From Rhizobium sp. ASV8 (GTDB taxonomy: Bacteria > Pseudomonadota > Alphaproteobacteria > Rhizobiales > Rhizobiaceae): a DNA stretch of 49,822 nt. The notes beneath the pieces were generated by a model, which was not told the origin of the DNA, did not search any database, and saw only the letters and a program-made list of their open reading frames with translations. Every line of letters starts with the position of its first letter. The stretch's first letter is position 1. A program made the position numbers and the translations under genes. The DNA is taken from NCBI RefSeq assembly GCF_016429255.1, contig NZ_JAELUG010000039.1, positions 1 through 49,822 of the forward strand, in the 5' to 3' direction. Below, piece after piece: positions 1 to 7,718 of this stretch.

Positions 1-1886
1 CCCTTCTCGCCCGGCCGGGCAAACCAGGAGGAACGATACCACAGGCCGGCTTCGACGAAGCTCGCGCCATTCTTCTTCGCCCAACCATGCAGCGGCGACT
101 CCCTCACCGGCTGCGCGTGCTTGTCCCGCGCAGTTCCAGCCAAGGCGCCGAAGGAAACGGGGGTATAGAACGGCCTGAATGTCGTCGTGCCGACCGCAGC
201 TGGGCTGACGCCGCGCATGCCGGCGATGATGCCGGCGGCGTTGACGTTGCCGAGCTTGCCCTGATCCGTCGCCATGCCGCTCGTGGTATAGCGCTTGGCA
301 TGCTCCACATGGCCGAAGCCTTCGCGCAGGGCAAGGCCAAGATCCTTAGCATGGACATCGTTCTGGAAGTCGACGAACGCCTTGTCCTTCGCGCCGGGCA
401 GATGCCAGATCGCCGCAAAGGATGGATCGTATTCGCCCTCGACTTCGGGCAGATCGCCCGCATGCGCAGTGCGGCCAAGGCTTTCGATCACCTGACGCGC
501 CTTTTCTGCTCCATCGGCGAGACAACCGGAAACGCTTTCGACCCCTGCGGCCGATCCGGCAATCTCCAACTCGCCGCCGACGAGTGGCGCCATGAACGCC
601 TGCTTTTCGTCCGACCAGACCGGCTTGGCGCCGCGCTGGCAGGCAAGATGAATGATCGGCGACCAACCGCCGGACATGGCAAGCGCGTCGCAGGCGATGA
701 GTTCATCGAGGCCGCCGCGATCGGCGATGACGCCATTGATGCGATACTTGCCCTTGGTCGCATGGACATTCGCCGCATGAACCACCCGAGCACCCTGGGG
801 CGCGACATCGGCGGATGCGGCACGCGTATCGAGGATAGCTGCGATCTCCACGCCAGCCGCCGCAAGATCGGCGGCCGTGCGGTAGCCGGAGCCGCCATTG
901 GTGAAGACGGCCACCTTCTGGCCGGCAACAACGCCATAGCGATTGAGATAGCTGCGCATAGCGCCGGCCATCATGACACCCGGGCGATCGTTGCCGCCGA
1001 ACACCAGCGGCCGCTCCTCGGCGCCGGAGGCGAGGATGGCGCGCTTGGCTGCAATGCGCCAGAGACGCTCGACGGGCAGATCCGGCGACGGCATCGCCAC
1101 ATGCTTCTGCACCTTTTCAACCGCACCGAAGACGTTGCCGTCATACCAGCCGAACACGGTCGTGCGCGGCATCAACGTCACATTCTCGAAGCTCTGCAGC
1201 TCGTCCAGCACTGTCTGCACGAAGGCATCGGCCGATGTGCCTGCGATAACAAGCCTTTCGGACAACAGCGAACCGCCGAGGCGAAAGCCTTCGTCCGCCA
1301 GTACGACACGCAGACCGGCACGAGCTGCCGTCAGAGCCGCCATCAAACCCGTGGGCCCCGACCCGATAACGAGCAGGTCGCAATGCGCCCAGGCTTTTTC
1401 ATAGCGGTCCGGATCGGCCTGCATGACAGCCTTGCCAAGGCCGGCAGCACGCCGGATCAGCGGTTCGTAGACCTTCTCCCAGAAGGCGGCAGGCCACATG
1501 AAAGTCTTGTAGTAGAAGCCCGCGCCAAGGAAGGGCGAAAGCAGGCCATTGACCGAGCCCAGATCGTATTTCAGCGATGGCCAGCGGTTCTGGCTGACGG
1601 CCGTCAAGCCCTGATAAAGCTCGGCCACCGTGGCGCGCGTATTCGGCTCGGTGCGGCCTTCCTTGCCGATGGTGACGAGTGCGTTCGGCTCGGCCGATCC
1701 TGCCGTCAGAATACCGCGCGGTCGGTGGTACTTGAAGCTGCGGCCGACGAGCAGCTGGTCATTGGCGAGAAGAGCGGCGGCGAGCGTATCGCCTTCCAGC
1801 CCCCTCATCTCCTTGCCGTCGAATTTGAAGGACAGTGGCCGGCTGCGATTGACGAGACCGCCGGTCGAGAGACGATAAGCCGTCAT
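1..1886 (-). CDS. soxA: Sarcosine oxidase alpha subunit (partial, 3' end outside window)
   Basis: This is the large subunit of heterotetrameric sarcosine oxidase, which oxidatively demethylates sarcosine to glycine with transfer of the one-carbon unit to tetrahydrofolate. About 628 residues are visible from the ATG at 1884-1886; the family is usually near 1000 residues, so the C-terminal GcvT-like folate domain lies beyond the left edge. The N-terminus carries the 2Fe-2S-like fold with the family signature FKYHRPRG (about residues 51-58), followed by a Rossmann dinucleotide site GSGPTG near 175-180 for NAD and a pyridine-nucleotide-disulfide-oxidoreductase-like domain. The start codon overlaps the soxD stop in an ATGA junction, which indicates translational coupling. 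The identification is firm. Confidence 0.95.
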   Translation of the reverse strand, partial: MTAYRLSTGGLVNRSRPLSFKFDGKEMRGLEGDTLAAALLANDQLLVGRSFKYHRPRGILTAGSAEPNALVTIGKEGRTEPNTRATVAELYQGLTAVSQNRWPSLKYDLGSVNGLLSPFLGAGFYYKTFMWPAAFWEKVYEPLIRRAAGLGKAVMQADPDRYEKAWAHCDLLVIGSGPTGLMAALTAARAGLRVVLADEGFRLGGSLLSERLVIAGTSADAFVQTVLDELQSFENVTLMPRTTVFGWYDGNVFGAVEKVQKHVAMPSPDLPVERLWRIAAKRAILASGAEERPLVFGGNDRPGVMMAGAMRSYLNRYGVVAGQKVAVFTNGGSGYRTAADLAAAGVEIAAILDTRAASADVAPQGARVVHAANVHATKGKYRINGVIADRGGLDELIACDALAMSGGWSPIIHLACQRGAKPVWSDEKQAFMAPLVGGELEIAGSAAGVESVSGCLADGAEKARQVIESLGRTAHAGDLPEVEGEYDPSFAAIWHLPGAKDKAFVDFQNDVHAKDLGLALREGFGHVEHAKRYTTSGMATDQGKLGNVNAAGIIAGMRGVSPAAVGTTTFRPFYTPVSFGALAGTARDKHAQPVRESPLHGWAKKNGASFVEAGLWYRSSWFARPGEK

Positions 1887-2161
1887 CGTGCCGCCTCCTT
1901 CGCCTTGTCCTCGGCATCGGTAACGGAAAAGACCTCATGGGTGACATTGCTGCGGTCGACGACGAGCCAGCGGCGACATCCCGCGCTGTGATGCCAGTAT
2001 TCTTGAATCCGGCCACGCTCATTGTCGCGGACAAAGACATAACGGTTCCAGTCCTCATCCGGCGCCGTCGGCGCCGGACGGACGACAGACGCCGAGCCGC
2101 GAATGGAGAATTCTTCCTTGGGTCGCACGCCGCAATGCGGGCAGTTGATCAAGCTTGCCAT
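1883..2161 (-). CDS. soxD: Sarcosine oxidase delta subunit
   Basis: This 92-residue protein is the small zinc-binding subunit of heterotetrameric sarcosine oxidase. It begins MASLINCPHCG; the CPHC pair near residues 7-10 and the HHSAGC segment near 57-62 are the ligands expected for the structural zinc. I chose the ATG at 2159-2161 because it gives the family length and conserved N-terminus; an upstream in-frame extension to 2263 lies inside soxB and looks spurious. It sits 13 bp after soxB and overlaps soxA by 4 bp, so the order is soxB-soxD-soxA, with soxG expected next, outside the window. Confidence 0.95.
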   Translation of the reverse strand: MASLINCPHCGVRPKEEFSIRGSASVVRPAPTAPDEDWNRYVFVRDNERGRIQEYWHHSAGCRRWLVVDRSNVTHEVFSVTDAEDKAKEAAR

Positions 2162-2174
2162 TGGTATTGTGCCC

Positions 2175-3425
2175 TCAATGCAGGTTCGGCTGCGGACCCT
2201 TGCCGCCCTCGTCGATCGCGAAGCCGCGCTCGAAGCGGTCAAGACGCAGGAGGCGGCTGACATCGTGGCTCTCGCCCTTGGCGATCAGATGCGCGAAGCA
2301 GAAGCCCGAGGCCGGCGTCGCTTTGAAGCCGCCATAGTTCCAGCCGCAATTCAGATAGAGATTCTCGATCGGGGTACGGTCGATGATCGGCGAGCCATCC
2401 ATGCTCATATCCATGACGCCGCCCCATGCGCGCAACACCCGCACGCGTGACAGGCCCGGGATGAGCGCCACCCCCTCCTCCATCGTATGCTCGACGGTGG
2501 CGAGATTACCGCGCTGCGCATAGGAGCTGTAATAATCAATATCGGCGCCGAAGACCAAACCGCCCTTGTCGGATTGCGATATATAGAAGTGTCCCGCGCC
2601 GTAGGTGATGACATTGTCGATGACAGGCTTCAGCCCTTCGGAAACGAAGGCCTGAAGCACATGGGTTTCGATCGGCAGTTCGAGATCGGCCATATTGCCG
2701 AGGATCGACGTGTGGCCCGCAGCCGCAAGCGCCAGCTTGTTGCAGCCGATGAAGCCGCGATTGGTCTCAACGCCGGTCACGACTCCGTTCTCTCGGCGAA
2801 TGCCGATCACTTCACATTGCTGGATGAGATCGACGCCCCGGCTGTCGGCGCCGCGTGCATAGCCCCAGGCGACCGCATCGTGCCGCGCTGTGCCTCCGCG
2901 CCGTTGCAAGAGACCGCCGAGGATCGGAAAGCGCGCGTGGTCGAAATTCAGATAGGGCATCATCCGGCGAACCTGCTCGCGATTGAGCAATTCCGCATCG
3001 ACGCCATGCATGCGCATTGCATTGCCGCGCCGGGCATAGGCATCGCGCTGGCCATCGGAATGGAACAGGTTGAGGACGCCGCGCTGGGACACCATGGCAT
3101 TGTAGTTGAAATCCTGCTCCAGCCCTTCCCAGAGCTTCATCGAGAATTCGTAGAAGGGCTCGTTGCCGGGAAGCAGATAGTTGGAGCGGATGATCGTCGT
3201 GTTGCGGCCGACATTGCCGGAGCCGATATAGCTTTTTTCCAGCACCGCGACATTGGTGATGCCGAATTCCTTGGCGAGATAATAGGCCGTCGCCAGCCCG
3301 TGCCCGCCGCCGCCGACGATGATGACGTCATAATGTGGCTTCGGTTCCGGCGTCCGCCACACCGGCTGCCAATGACGATTGCCTGAAAACGCCTGTTTTA
3401 GAAGCTGATATGCCGAATATCGCAT
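2175..3425 (-). CDS. soxB: Sarcosine oxidase beta subunit
   Basis: This 416-residue flavoprotein is the catalytic subunit that dehydrogenates sarcosine. It starts MRYSAYQLLKQ, and the FAD-binding Rossmann motif VGGGGHG is at about residues 37-43, followed by the DAO-type oxidoreductase fold to the C-terminus. Length and N-terminus match family members. It is the first gene of the visible soxBDA operon and is read leftward; the promoter must lie in the 301-bp gap shared with the divergent cysQ gene. Together with the DMGDH-like gene at 30.5-33 kb, it suggests growth on glycine-betaine breakdown products, which is inference. Confidence 0.95.
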   Translation of the reverse strand: MRYSAYQLLKQAFSGNRHWQPVWRTPEPKPHYDVIIVGGGGHGLATAYYLAKEFGITNVAVLEKSYIGSGNVGRNTTIIRSNYLLPGNEPFYEFSMKLWEGLEQDFNYNAMVSQRGVLNLFHSDGQRDAYARRGNAMRMHGVDAELLNREQVRRMMPYLNFDHARFPILGGLLQRRGGTARHDAVAWGYARGADSRGVDLIQQCEVIGIRRENGVVTGVETNRGFIGCNKLALAAAGHTSILGNMADLELPIETHVLQAFVSEGLKPVIDNVITYGAGHFYISQSDKGGLVFGADIDYYSSYAQRGNLATVEHTMEEGVALIPGLSRVRVLRAWGGVMDMSMDGSPIIDRTPIENLYLNCGWNYGGFKATPASGFCFAHLIAKGESHDVSRLLRLDRFERGFAIDEGGKGPQPNLH

Positions 3426-3726
3426 GCATTCATCCCAATGCTACCCGGCCGCACATTCGCACATGCAATAAAAACGACAAGTCCCGTAAGGACGAAAAAG
3501 ATTCGCAAACAGAACATGTTCTTTCCCGAATGCGCACGATGCGCGAGCGATCGTCTCCCGAATAACACACCGGCTGATCGAGGGACCTCGCGGCAATGCT
3601 GTGATGCAGAGCTTTGTTGCGAAAGCTTCGCTCCGGCGCTAAGGCATAAACAGCCGGATTATATTGACTCTAAACTTCGTGTTTGCGACTTCCTATCTAT
3701 AATGTCCGGACACTTGCGGCGCGAAC
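3426..3726. promoter_or_regulatory. Divergent soxB / cysQ intergenic region
   Basis: This 301-bp gap holds no convincing gene. A perfect 12-bp palindrome AGAACATGTTCT at 3511-3522 lies 86 bp upstream of soxB and is a candidate operator. A perfect -10 hexamer TATAAT at 3698-3703 lies 23 bp before the cysQ start; the best -35 at proper spacing (TTCGTG, 3676-3681) is weak. Both assignments rest on sequence inspection only. Confidence 0.4.
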
Positions 3727-4545
3727 ATGGCGCGGAAGACGAACAGGCAGATGCTTGCAACATTCGAAACAGCGGCACTCGCAGCGGGAAAGGCCATATT
3801 GGAGGTCTATCGCGCCGGCTATGCCGTTGCCCTGAAGCAGGACATGAGCCCCGTCACCCTCGCCGACGAGCACGCCGAGCGCATTATTCTCGAGCATCTG
3901 GCGCGCGACTTTCCCAATATCCCGGCAATTGCCGAGGAGGCTGTTTCCGCCGGTAAGATCCCGAATGTTCGTGGCCGCTCCTTCTTCCTGGTCGATCCGC
4001 TTGATGGTACTCGCGAATTCATCGAGCATCGCGATGAATTCACCGTCAACATCGCCTATATCATGAACGGCATTCCGGTCGCCGGCATCGTCTATGCGCC
4101 CGCCCTCGGCATAGCTTTCACGGGCGAGCCGGGCAGAGCCCGCAAGCTGATCGTCGACGAACATTTTGCCATCGCCGATCGCCTCACCATCGCAGTGCGC
4201 GAACCGCCGAACAGGCTGACGGCGCTCGCCAGCCGTTGCAACAGCAACGCGAAGACAGAGAATTTTCTGACGCATAATTCAGTTTCGGCCTGCACATCGA
4301 TCGGCTCGTCGCTGAAATTCTGTCTGCTCGCCGAGGGCAAGGCCGACGTCTATCCGCGGTTTGCCCGCACGATGGAGTGGGACACGGCGGCCGGCGACGC
4401 TGTGCTGCGCGCCGCCGGCGGCATTACACTGACGGTCGATGGAACCCCTCTCGCCTACGGCAAGATCGACCAGGCCACCGATAGTGATTTTGCAAATCCG
4501 CATTTCATTTGCTGGGGCGGGAAGAAAAGCGTCCTACACGCTTAA
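3727..4545 (+). CDS. cysQ: 3'(2'),5'-bisphosphate nucleotidase CysQ
   Basis: This 272-residue member of the inositol-monophosphatase-like superfamily hydrolyses 3'-phosphoadenosine 5'-phosphate (PAP), the by-product of PAPS use in sulfate assimilation and sulfation. The metal-binding signature is intact: EE at residues 70-71, DPLDGT at 90-95 and EWDTAAG at 218-224. Length is typical. The gene stands alone, divergent from soxB. An inositol monophosphatase is the alternative, but the REFIEHRDEFTVNIA context after DPLDGT is that of CysQ. Confidence 0.9.
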   Translation: MARKTNRQMLATFETAALAAGKAILEVYRAGYAVALKQDMSPVTLADEHAERIILEHLARDFPNIPAIAEEAVSAGKIPNVRGRSFFLVDPLDGTREFIEHRDEFTVNIAYIMNGIPVAGIVYAPALGIAFTGEPGRARKLIVDEHFAIADRLTIAVREPPNRLTALASRCNSNAKTENFLTHNSVSACTSIGSSLKFCLLAEGKADVYPRFARTMEWDTAAGDAVLRAAGGITLTVDGTPLAYGKIDQATDSDFANPHFICWGGKKSVLHA

Positions 4546-4770
4546 GGTCATTTTCTTCGAAAGAAAAAGCATCTTTCGCGCCACCGCCAGCAACGCTTCC
4601 GCGGCGCTTCTCGGGCCTAAAGCGTAAGTTTTCACTGACAAAAAATGATAATTCGAAACCGATTTTCGCCGAAATAACAGGAAATTAGCGGCTTTTCTGT
4701 CTCTGCAGCCATAGGCAAATCACCCACCGGCCACATTCCTTAAAATTCTTAGCAAAGTGTTACTGTGTGC

Positions 4771-4785
4771 TTAGGCAATTTTTAA
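4771..4785 (+). promoter_or_regulatory. Putative CtrA box upstream of sciP
   Basis: TTAG-N7-TTAA (TTAG 4771-4774, TTAA 4782-4785) matches the CtrA consensus TTAA-N7-TTAA at 7 of 8 defined bases with the correct 7-nt spacing. It lies 53 bp upstream of the sciP ATG. In Caulobacter sciP is activated by CtrA, so the position makes sense. Binding is inferred. Confidence 0.5.
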
Positions 4786-4830
4786 ATGTGGCAAGATAGA
4801 GTGCCTCTCGTGGTCTTGAGTGTGTGTAGA

Positions 4831-4835
4831 GAGTC
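4831..4835. promoter_or_regulatory. GAnTC (CcrM-type) site at the sciP start
   Basis: GAGTC lies 2 bp before the sciP ATG, within the ribosome-binding region. GAnTC is the target of the cell-cycle methyltransferase CcrM in alphaproteobacteria. A single site can occur by chance. Confidence 0.5.
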
Positions 4836-4837
4836 CA

Positions 4838-5113
4838 ATGACCGAAATGATACGTCCCCGAGTGAAGTATGTCATCGGCCCCGATGGCAGCCCGCTGACG
4901 ATAGCCGACCTTCCGCCGCCGAATACGCGCCGCTGGGTCATTCGTCGCAAGGCAGAGGTTGTCGCCGCCGTGCGTGGTGGTCTGCTCAGCTTGGAAGAAG
5001 CCTGTGAACGTTATACGTTGACCGTCGAAGAGTTCCTCTCCTGGCAGTCGTCCATCAATACCCATGGCCTTGCCGGCCTTCGGACGACGCGCATACAGCA
5101 GTATCGCCACTGA
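4838..5113 (+). CDS. sciP: CtrA inhibitor SciP (DUF1153)
   Basis: This 91-residue helix-turn-helix protein matches SciP, which in Caulobacter binds CtrA and blocks CtrA-activated transcription in swarmer/G1 cells. The N-terminal segment contains YVIGPDGSPLTIADLPPP (about 11-28), then a basic stretch NTRRWVIRRKAEVV and a helix-turn-helix-like region to about residue 70, all typical of the family. I chose the ATG at 4838 (MTEMIRP) over an upstream in-frame GTG because it fits the family length and has purine-rich GAGAG upstream. It is unlinked by operon to its neighbours but lies 1.9 kb from ctrA, consistent with their functional link. Confidence 0.92.
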   Translation: MTEMIRPRVKYVIGPDGSPLTIADLPPPNTRRWVIRRKAEVVAAVRGGLLSLEEACERYTLTVEEFLSWQSSINTHGLAGLRTTRIQQYRH

Positions 5114-5364
5114 CAGCAGCGACAGCACCACCTTTCTGATATTTTTTTCGGGCCTCCTTCCAAGCGGAAAAGAGGCCCGAATTGTTGAGCAGCCCATATC
5201 AAGGCGCGATCAACGCCCTGGACATCTTTTCCCGCGGCTTCGCGCGAGCGCCGAATATAGCAAACTCCCTTCGACAAGAGACAATCCGTTTACAATCTCG
5301 CCAGTTGGCAGACGGCTGAGCACATGCAATCCTTGCGATGTCAGGGATTGAAAGGGAGAAAATC

Positions 5365-5646
5365 ATGGATATCCGCAACGAAAACAACGCATCGGGCGGC
5401 CGTTATGTGGCGACCGTCGACGGTCACGAAGCGGAGATGACCTTCTCCCGCACCTCCGCCAAGCTGATCATCATCGATCATACCGGCGTGCCGGATGCCT
5501 TGCGCGGCAAGGGCGTTGGGCAGGCGCTCGCCGTTCATGCCGTCGAAGAGGCTCGTCGTGGCGGCTGGAAGATCATTCCGCTCTGCCCGTTCTTCAAAGC
5601 GCAGGCTCAGCGTCACGACGATTGGCGCGACGTCGTCAACCTCTAG
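5365..5646 (+). CDS. Small GNAT-family N-acetyltransferase
   Basis: This 93-residue protein belongs to the short GCN5-related acetyltransferases (Acetyltransf_CG type, YidJ-like). The acetyl-CoA loop region reads VPDALRGKGVGQAL (about 43-56), and the segment IIPLCPFFKA near the C-terminus is characteristic of the family. The ATG at 5365 has a good SD (GGGAGA) 8-9 nt upstream. The substrate is unknown. It lies between sciP and the fliJ/ctrA pair with no evident operon partner. Confidence 0.85.
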   Translation: MDIRNENNASGGRYVATVDGHEAEMTFSRTSAKLIIIDHTGVPDALRGKGVGQALAVHAVEEARRGGWKIIPLCPFFKAQAQRHDDWRDVVNL

Positions 5647-5647
5647 A

Positions 5648-5750
5648 GCATGTCGCGCAAAAGTGTGCAGCGGTTTTGCGGCTACGACATGCAGGAAATC
5701 AAAGAGCTAAAGCGCGTGAAGCGAATCTTAGAGATCGCGACGCGCTTTAG
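5648..5750. repeat. Palindromic intergenic repeat (RIME-like), element 1
   Basis: Two hairpins lie in tandem immediately after the GNAT gene. The first pairs GCATGTCG (5648-5655) with CGACATGC (5685-5692), and inside it CGCAAAA (5656-5662) with TTTTGCG (5674-5680). The second pairs CTAAAGCGCGT (5707-5717) with ACGCGCTTTAG (5740-5750), 11 perfect bases each. This two-palindrome mosaic resembles the Rhizobium intergenic mosaic elements known from rhizobial genomes; the family name is from memory. Confidence 0.7.
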
Positions 5751-5978
5751 ACAGATCCGGCAATCGGATAAACGGGGTCGCGATAATGCCCAAGGCGATT
5801 GCGCCCTGCGCCTGAAAACAGGCGTGCCAATACAAAAAGCCCCGCATGGCCGGCCCTGTGACGGCCGGTCATGCGCGGCTTTTGTACCGCTTCCATCAGA
5901 TCCCGCAAATTCCGAAAACAGGTCCCATATCGGAACGGAATTACGCGTGGATCGCAAAAGGTCGACGGGCTTGCGACC

Positions 5979-6335
5979 TCAGGCGCGTGCCCTTGCTGGC
6001 CCCGAACCGTCGCGCTCCTCGAGCGCTGCAGCCTTGGCATACTCGGCCTGCATGTCTTCGAGCGAGTGTTCCAACGCCTCTTCCTGAACCTGAAGCTCCC
6101 TGATCGACACCTGCAAGTTGTCCGCACGCTGACGGGCGGCCTTGGCAAAGGTCGGGTAAGCAAAGTGGTTCGGGTCGGCGATGCCGGACTTTTTCTCTTC
6201 CAGCACGATCTGGCTTTCCAGATCCTTTGTCATACGGTCAAATTCCGCCATCATCATCTGCAACTGCTGCAGCTGACGGCGTTTTTCGTTCACCTGAAAC
6301 TCTTTCAGGCGAACTAGGCTCTCACGTGACTTCAT
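5979..6335 (-). CDS. fliJ: FliJ-like flagellar export protein
   Basis: This 118-residue, almost wholly helical, charged protein is of the FliJ type, the coiled-coil central stalk of the flagellar type III export ATPase. The sequence MKSRESLVRLKEFQVNEKRR and the glutamine/methionine-rich first helix (KRRQLQQLQMMMAEFD) are as in rhizobial FliJ homologues encoded beside ctrA. I prefer the ATG at 6333-6335 to the one at 6339-6341 because GGGAG (6344-6348) then sits 8 nt upstream. It is divergent from ctrA and shares its promoter region. FliJ-family sequences are weakly conserved, so the exact role is less sure than the family. Confidence 0.75.
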   Translation of the reverse strand: MKSRESLVRLKEFQVNEKRRQLQQLQMMMAEFDRMTKDLESQIVLEEKKSGIADPNHFAYPTFAKAARQRADNLQVSIRELQVQEEALEHSLEDMQAEYAKAAALEERDGSGPARARA

Positions 6336-6341
6336 ACGCAT

Positions 6342-6776
6342 TACTCCCGTGATGCGAGACCCCGGCTCTCGATATTCTCACCCGCCGAGCCGCTTTGAGA
6401 CGGCTTGGTTAAAAAAATTTCCAGCGATATTAATAAATGCCTACCGCTGGTAACCTTTCGTTTACGGGCATCGTTAATGATAGGGGCAATGATTTAAGGC
6501 TCGGTAAATGTTTCGGTCGGAATTCGACATGTTGGCATTGATGAGTCGGATGAATCACTTGGCGTGAGTTCTTAACGCGATACTTTAGGAGTCGATTTTA
6601 CTGATTGTCGTTGGAAAACAGTGCAATGGAAAAATTATTTAATAAATTCGATACGACTTGCCAGAGTGAATCAGAATTTGTTAACCATTACATGGCAGCT
6701 TCCAAATCAAGCAGTGATTTGATCGGTATCGCGTAAGGGGGCTGACGACCTTTCGGCGGCGGTAAAGGGGACAATT
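6342..6776. promoter_or_regulatory. Divergent fliJ / ctrA regulatory region
   Basis: This 435-bp AT-richer gap contains no gene. It holds four GAnTC sites within 130 bp (6543-6547, 6552-6556, 6589-6593, 6668-6672), where about one per 256 bp is expected by chance. It also holds a near-consensus CtrA box TTAA-N7-TAAA at 6494-6508 and the half-site TTAACCAT at 6681-6688. CtrA autoregulation and CcrM-methylation control of ctrA are known in alphaproteobacteria. Confidence 0.7.
6494..6508 (+). promoter_or_regulatory. Putative CtrA box upstream of ctrA/fliJ
   Basis: TTAA (6494-6497), seven bases, then TAAA (6505-6508) gives 7 of 8 consensus bases at exact spacing. A second candidate is the half-site TTAACCAT at 6681-6688, about 90 bp before the ctrA ATG. 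Confidence 0.5.
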
Positions 6777-7478
6777 ATGCGGGTTCTATTAATTGAAGAC
6801 GACAGCGCGACGGCGCAGAGCATCGAGCTGATGCTCAAATCCGAAAGTTTCAACGTCTACACCACCGATCTCGGTGAAGAAGGCGTCGATCTCGGAAAGC
6901 TTTACGACTACGATATCATTCTTCTGGATCTCAACCTTCCGGATATGTCGGGCTACGAAGTGCTGCGCACGCTGCGCCTTTCGAAAGTCAAGACACCGAT
7001 CCTCATCCTCTCCGGCATGGCCGGCATCGAGGACAAGGTTCGCGGCCTCGGCTTCGGCGCCGACGACTACATGACCAAGCCTTTCCACAAGGATGAGCTG
7101 GTTGCCCGTATTCACGCCATCGTCCGCCGCTCCAAGGGCCACGCCCAGTCGGTGATCATGACCGGCGAGCTCATCGTCAATCTCGACGCCAAGACAGTCG
7201 AAGTTGGCGGCCAACGCGTGCATCTGACAGGCAAGGAATACCAGATGCTGGAGCTGCTTTCGCTCCGCAAGGGCACGACGCTCACCAAGGAAATGTTCCT
7301 CAACCATCTCTACGGTGGCATGGACGAGCCTGAACTGAAAATCATCGACGTCTTCATCTGCAAGCTGCGCAAGAAGCTCGCCAATGCAGCCGGCGGCGCC
7401 AACTATATCGAAACCGTCTGGGGCCGCGGCTATGTGCTGCGCGAGCCCGACAGCAACGATTTCGCCGAAAGCGCCTAA
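6777..7478 (+). CDS. ctrA: Cell-cycle response regulator CtrA
   Basis: This 233-residue OmpR-type response regulator is the master cell-cycle transcription factor of alphaproteobacteria. The receiver has the acidic pair in IEDD (residues 7-9), the phospho-acceptor D51 ([13 protein letters not shown]) and the conserved lysine in MTKPF. The C-terminal winged helix contains [14 protein letters not shown] and the recognition region [13 protein letters not shown], near-identical to CtrA from other species. It ends in AESA, a small hydrophobic tail reminiscent of the ClpXP-recognised Ala-Ala end of Caulobacter CtrA. It receives phosphate from ChpT, encoded 0.8 kb downstream. The start is preceded by AAAGGGG. 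Confidence 0.97.
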   Translation: MRVLLIEDDSATAQSIELMLKSESFNVYTTDLGEEGVDLGKLYDYDIILLDLNLPDMSGYEVLRTLRLSKVKTPILILSGMAGIEDKVRGLGFGADDYMTKPFHKDELVARIHAIVRRSKGHAQSVIMTGELIVNLDAKTVEVGGQRVHLTGKEYQMLELLSLRKGTTLTKEMFLNHLYGGMDEPELKIIDVFICKLRKKLANAAGGANYIETVWGRGYVLREPDSNDFAESA

Positions 7479-7511
7479 AACCGCATCCCGTCAGATACCG
7501 CCATGCTCTCG

Positions 7512-7538
7512 AATCCCGCCCTCACCGGCGGGATTTTC
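7512..7538 (+). terminator. Intrinsic terminator of ctrA
   Basis: AATCCCGCC (7512-7520) pairs with GGCGGGATT (7527-7535) over 9 bp with a 6-nt loop. A short T run (TTTTC) begins within the 3' arm, so the U-tract is modest. Confidence 0.75.
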
Positions 7539-7552
7539 TGTGCGCGCGGACT

Positions 7553-7655
7553 ACAGCGCCGCGCGTCATATGTGACGCGCAAAGGTCGCTGTAGCACCTT
7601 AAATCCGCTGCATGATTTTGTCCTCAAATCGATTCCGATTTAAGGAATCATGCAG
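7553..7655. repeat. Palindromic intergenic repeat (RIME-like), element 2
   Basis: Two hairpins lie in tandem. ACAGCG (7553-7558) and GCGCGTCA (7561-7568) pair with TGACGCGC (7573-7580) and CGCTGT (7587-7592). CTGCATGATT (7608-7617) then pairs with AATCATGCAG (7646-7655), with further near-palindrome CTCAAATCG/CGATTTAAG inside. This resembles dispersed palindromic repeats of rhizobia and is a different type from element 1. Confidence 0.65.
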
Positions 7656-7661
7656 CAACGA

Positions 7662-7690
7662 CAAAATAAAAGCCGCCCCAAAGGACGGCC
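7662..7690 (-). terminator. Intrinsic terminator of the receiver gene
   Basis: Read on the minus strand, GCCGTCC (7689-7683) pairs with GGGCGGC (7678-7672), including one G-U pair, followed by the U-rich run TTTTATTTTG. It lies 29 bp past the stop of the receiver gene. Confidence 0.75.
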
Positions 7691-7718
7691 GGCATTGCAT
7701 CGATGATGTTCTCTAAGA

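Larger units (their letters stand above)
4546..4837 (+). promoter_or_regulatory. sciP upstream region
   Basis: No gene is seen here. The left part holds a short inverted repeat (TTTTCTT 4551-4557 / AAGAAAA 4561-4567) just after cysQ. The right part holds the putative CtrA box and GAnTC site described separately. Confidence 0.4.

Noticed and set aside
87..1991. A plus-strand open frame of 634 codons
   Set aside because: It is the antisense of soxA/soxD, which have clear family motifs on the minus strand; its translation is Arg/Asp-rich and resembles no family.
2487..3386. A plus-strand open frame of 299 codons
   Set aside because: It is the antisense shadow of soxB, with no recognisable motif.
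3664..3703. TTGACT (3664-3669) as the -35 for the TATAAT at 3698-3703
   Set aside because: The spacer is 28 bp, far outside the 16-18 bp needed.
5149..5179. Hairpin CGGGCCTC/GAGGCCCG after sciP considered as an intrinsic terminator
   Set aside because: The T run lies before the stem on the plus strand and would be an A run on the minus strand, so it does not fit termination in either direction, although the stem itself is real.
5327..5350. CAATCC/GGATTG inverted repeat ahead of the small GNAT gene
   Set aside because: Six-base arms are too short to call an operator, and chance occurrence is likely.
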